Part shown: positions 6,846 to 8,518 of the stretch, one piece after another
Position numbering within the stretch: the first letter of the stretch is position 1
How the letters are laid out: each line of letters begins with the position of its first letter
Origin: AC-52 sp044870295
GTDB taxonomy: Bacteria; Actinomycetota; UBA4738
DNA: 8,518 nucleotides
NCBI GenBank assembly: GCA_044870295.1
Contig: JBIOYQ010000001.1
Location: 1-8,518 of the forward strand
Direction of reading: 5' to 3'
Program-made: the position numbers and the translations under genes
Notes under the pieces: generated by a model
Seen by the model: only the letters and a program-made list of their open reading frames with translations
The model's database searches: none
Told to the model about the DNA's origin: nothing

Positions 6846-7592
6846 GCTCGCCAGGAAGACGAGGAAGAGCGAGAGCTGGCTCACGACTTCCGCCGTGGCC
6901 AGGAAGAGGCCGCGTTTTCGCAGGACGCTGATGAGCTTCGAACGGAACGTGAGCGCCGCGTCGCCCCATGACCGGACAGGCGGACGGCGAACCAACCGCC
7001 GAACGAACGAAGCGGCCGCTCCGACGATCACCCCCACCCGGTAGGCGAACCGCTCCCGGCGGAGCATGGCCGCCAGGATGACCGACGTCCCCACCACGAC
7101 CAACACGGCGGCCACGGCGGTGGAGAGCAGCTCGGTGTCCCCCTCGCCGTTGAGGGCGAGCAGGGCCAGGGAGGTCACCGGGAGGAGCAGCTTGAACGAC
7201 AGGTTCACGACGCCGGTCAGCAGTGTGGACAGCGCGACGCTGGCGGGGCTGAACCCCCACGAGGTGTACATGGCGTAGGAGACGCCCACGGCGATGGCCC
7301 CCCCGCCGGGGAGCGTCATCGCCACCGACGTCGAGGACTGGCACACCACGGCGGCCTGCCCCAGCGTCAGCCCTGGCATGGCCGCGACCAGCATGGGCCA
7401 GTACGTCACGACGTTCCAGGCCGACAACGTGATCAGCAGGATCAGCTCGGTCGCCGACAGGGATCGAACGATGGTCCAGACACGGTCGAGGTCGGAGATC
7501 CGGGGCAGGATGCCGACGAAGACCGCGGCCACCACCACCACCGCGATCCCCGCCTGGAGCCACCTCGACAGCCGGGATCTCGACGTGGGCAT
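6414..7592 (-). CDS. UPF0104 / lysylphosphatidylglycerol synthase TM-region (flippase-like) membrane protein
   Basis: This is a 392-residue polytopic membrane protein of the UPF0104 family, the group that includes the membrane half of MprF and AglD-associated proteins. Hydrophobic segments lie near 12-30, 48-72, 78-108, 118-147, 156-176, 184-195, 228-252, 262-282, 286-300 and 305-330. Family hallmarks are LPGGGAIAVGVSYAM (94-108) and TAVPIIPGNVGIVELGY (276-292). MprF's membrane region flips aminoacylated lipids, but many family members have no assigned substrate, and this one has no synthase domain. ATG 7592 is the first possible start, since an in-frame TGA lies just upstream (7598-7596). 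The conserved domain ends around residue 337. The 55-residue hydrophilic tail is antisense to the end of the CDP-alcohol transferase gene. There is no Shine-Dalgarno, and a -10 box at the right distance suggests leaderless translation. A link to the convergent lipid-type enzymes is plausible but unproven. Confidence 0.85.
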   Translation of the reverse strand: MPTSRSRLSRWLQAGIAVVVVAAVFVGILPRISDLDRVWTIVRSLSATELILLITLSAWNVVTYWPMLVAAMPGLTLGQAAVVCQSSTSVAMTLPGGGAIAVGVSYAMYTSWGFSPASVALSTLLTGVVNLSFKLLLPVTSLALLALNGEGDTELLSTAVAAVLVVVGTSVILAAMLRRERFAYRVGVIVGAAASFVRRLVRRPPVRSWGDAALTFRSKLISVLRKRGLFLATAEVVSQLSLFLVFLASLRFVGVPDSAVSWAQALTVFAFVRLATAVPIIPGNVGIVELGYIGALAVAGAPRDEAVAAVLVFRLLTFFFQIPLGVLTYGIWRRRRSWLRPSVAIVGAGAPNDDQAPRHAAQVDGPADHDRGAGVVERGPDREDQEPAVPSS

Positions 7593-7598
7593 CGGTCA

Positions 7599-7627
7599 AG
7601 GATAAGTCGGTTCGAGCGAGCCTTCGA
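7599..7627 (-). promoter_or_regulatory. Probable leaderless promoter of the UPF0104 gene
   Basis: Reading the minus strand, TATCCT (7604-7599) sits exactly at -12 to -7 relative to the A of the ATG at 7592. TCGAAG (7627-7622) lies 17 bases further up in the -35 position and matches the consensus at three of six bases. Transcription would begin at or next to the start codon, which agrees with the lack of a Shine-Dalgarno sequence. The element lies just downstream of the Kelch gene's terminator, as expected for an independent transcription unit. Confidence 0.45.
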
Positions 7628-7647
7628 CGCGGGAACCCCACGCGGAA

Positions 7648-7676
7648 GCGCCCGGGCTCTGAACGAGCCCGGGCGC
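7648..7676 (-). terminator. Hairpin terminator of the Kelch gene
   Basis: A perfect 12-base-pair stem (GCGCCCGGGCTC with GAGCCCGGGCGC) closes a five-base loop. It lies about 30 bases beyond the Kelch stop codon in the direction of minus-strand transcription. The stem is followed on that strand by TTCC only, not a full U tract, so it may be a GC-rich or factor-assisted terminator. It separates the Kelch gene from the UPF0104 promoter. Confidence 0.7.
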
Positions 7677-7706
7677 CTCAGCGCTACGTCATGCTGGGTG
7701 TTCCGC

Positions 7707-8518
7707 TTACGGAAGGTGCTCCGCCGCCGGCATCACCGTGAAGGCGTCGTCGAACCCGCCGGCGCTGTACACCGACTTACCGGACCCCCACGCGAAGTAC
7801 CCCTTGGCGACCGGGACGTTGAAGCCGAGCGTCGACCACGACGCACATCCCGGCAGGGTGCAGGCGTAGGTCTTGTTGCTCATGGCCCCGGTGCTCGTCT
7901 GGCCGGCCCAGGCCACCAGACGACCGGAGACGTTCCCCAGGCCCAGCCCGGCCAGCGCCTGCGGCAGGTTGGCACCCGCCACCCAGCCACCCGCGGGGGT
8001 GAAGGACTGGGTGTTGTTGTGGGGGACGAACCCGAGGTCGACTCCCCCGGCCGCATACGCGGTCGTGGCCGTGCTGGTGAAGCCGGACCACAGGTAGCTG
8101 GTCACCATGGTCTTGCCCGTGTCGGCCCACGTGTCAGTAGCCGGGTCGTACACCCACGTCAGCGTCTGCAGCCCAGCGACGCCACCGGCATCCGTCAGAC
8201 CGTACCCACCGTACAGGTACATCTTGCCGCCGATGAACGCGCAACCACTGTCCTGCGAGTAGTAGTTGCCGGCGGCCGGGATGTTCGGCCTGGCCGCGTT
8301 CGTCCAGGTGTCGGCGAGCGGGTCGTAGACCTGGTGCGCCGCGTACAGGAACTGGCCGTCGACCCCGTTCACCACGTGGATCTTCTTGCCAGCGGCGTCG
8401 AAGCAGAAGGCCGCGTCGCCCCAGCCGGCCGAGGGAGCGCCGGGGATGGGTGCCTTCGCCGACCAGGTGTTACTGGCCTTGTTGTACAGCTGGGTGTTGT
8501 TGTGAGCCGTGAAGCTGC
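7707..8518 (-). CDS. Kelch-repeat beta-propeller protein (5' part beyond the window)
   Basis: The frame is open from the right edge of the window to TAA at 7709-7707, giving 269 visible residues. The true start is outside, so the internal GTG at 8375 is not a start. About five Kelch blades can be seen, each with the pattern of a YDP-x-(T/A)-DTW strand followed by a Gly-Gly turn. Examples are YNKASNTWS, VYDPLADTWT then GGKMYLYGGYG, VYDPATDTWA then AYAAGG, a divergent one ending LVAWAGQT, and a last one ending SVYSAGGF. Such propellers bind proteins or carbohydrates and are often secreted in bacteria. The Asn/Thr/Ser/Gly-rich composition and a close cysteine pair (TYACTLPGC) fit an extracellular protein, but the N-terminal signal would be off-window. 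The C-terminus (MPAAEHLP) has no sorting or anchor signal. The gene is its own transcription unit, ended by the hairpin at 7648-7676. Binding partner unknown. Confidence 0.85.
   Translation of the reverse strand, partial: SFTAHNNTQLYNKASNTWSAKAPIPGAPSAGWGDAAFCFDAAGKKIHVVNGVDGQFLYAAHQVYDPLADTWTNAARPNIPAAGNYYSQDSGCAFIGGKMYLYGGYGLTDAGGVAGLQTLTWVYDPATDTWADTGKTMVTSYLWSGFTSTATTAYAAGGVDLGFVPHNNTQSFTPAGGWVAGANLPQALAGLGLGNVSGRLVAWAGQTSTGAMSNKTYACTLPGCASWSTLGFNVPVAKGYFAWGSGKSVYSAGGFDDAFTVMPAAEHLP

Noticed and set aside
6532..7641. 369-codon minus-strand frame overlapping the UPF0104 gene
   Set aside because: The alternative frame gives a soluble Arg/Gly/Pro-rich product, whereas the chosen frame gives clear membrane helices and family motifs.
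7873..8097. 74-codon plus-strand frame inside the Kelch gene
   Set aside because: It is antisense to recognisable Kelch blades and has no ribosome site or domain.

Overview
The window is very GC-rich bacterial DNA, with G or C at most third codon positions, GTG starts, 4-base gene overlaps and long antisense shadow frames. The gene set (DppB-type permease, DUF1028 protein, AlkZ-like winged-helix protein, PilT ATPase, inositol-phosphate-type cytidylyltransferase/CDP-alcohol transferase fusions, UPF0104 membrane protein, Kelch protein) fits an uncultured soil or sediment actinobacterium or a relative such as a chloroflexot. No rRNA or taxonomic marker is present, so this is inference. No tRNA, CRISPR array, insertion sequence or phage gene is visible.

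Bases 42-3747 form a tightly packed plus-strand series: a dipeptide/oligopeptide ABC permease, a DUF1028 protein that overlaps it by GTGA, a winged-helix AlkZ-like protein 2 nt further on, and a complete PilT/PilU-type ATPase 21 nt after that. After a 105-base gap come two plus-strand paralogues (3853-5250 and 5247-6845), again joined by a GTGA overlap. Each fuses an N-terminal nucleotidyltransferase domain to a C-terminal CDP-alcohol phosphatidyltransferase membrane domain. On the minus strand, a UPF0104/flippase-like membrane protein (7592-6414) converges on them and overlaps the second paralogue by 432 bases. Upstream of it is a strong hairpin terminator (7648-7676) that closes a Kelch-repeat gene running off the right edge.

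The best candidate for something new is the paralogue pair. The first copy keeps the nucleotidyltransferase signature (LAAG start, lysine, GD and DxD) but has Asn in place of the third and fourth catalytic Asp of the CDP-alcohol transferase motif. The second copy keeps all four of those Asp but has lost the glycine-rich loop, the lysine, the C-terminal DxD and a stretch of about 24 residues in the nucleotidyltransferase half. Read together, this looks like a duplicated bifunctional enzyme whose two activities have been split reciprocally, so that the two polypeptides would make one working enzyme. Activation of a polyol phosphate (possibly inositol-1-phosphate) to a CDP-alcohol by copy 1, then transfer to an acceptor at the membrane by copy 2, is the natural hypothesis. 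The neighbouring UPF0104 protein could handle the product, but that is speculation.
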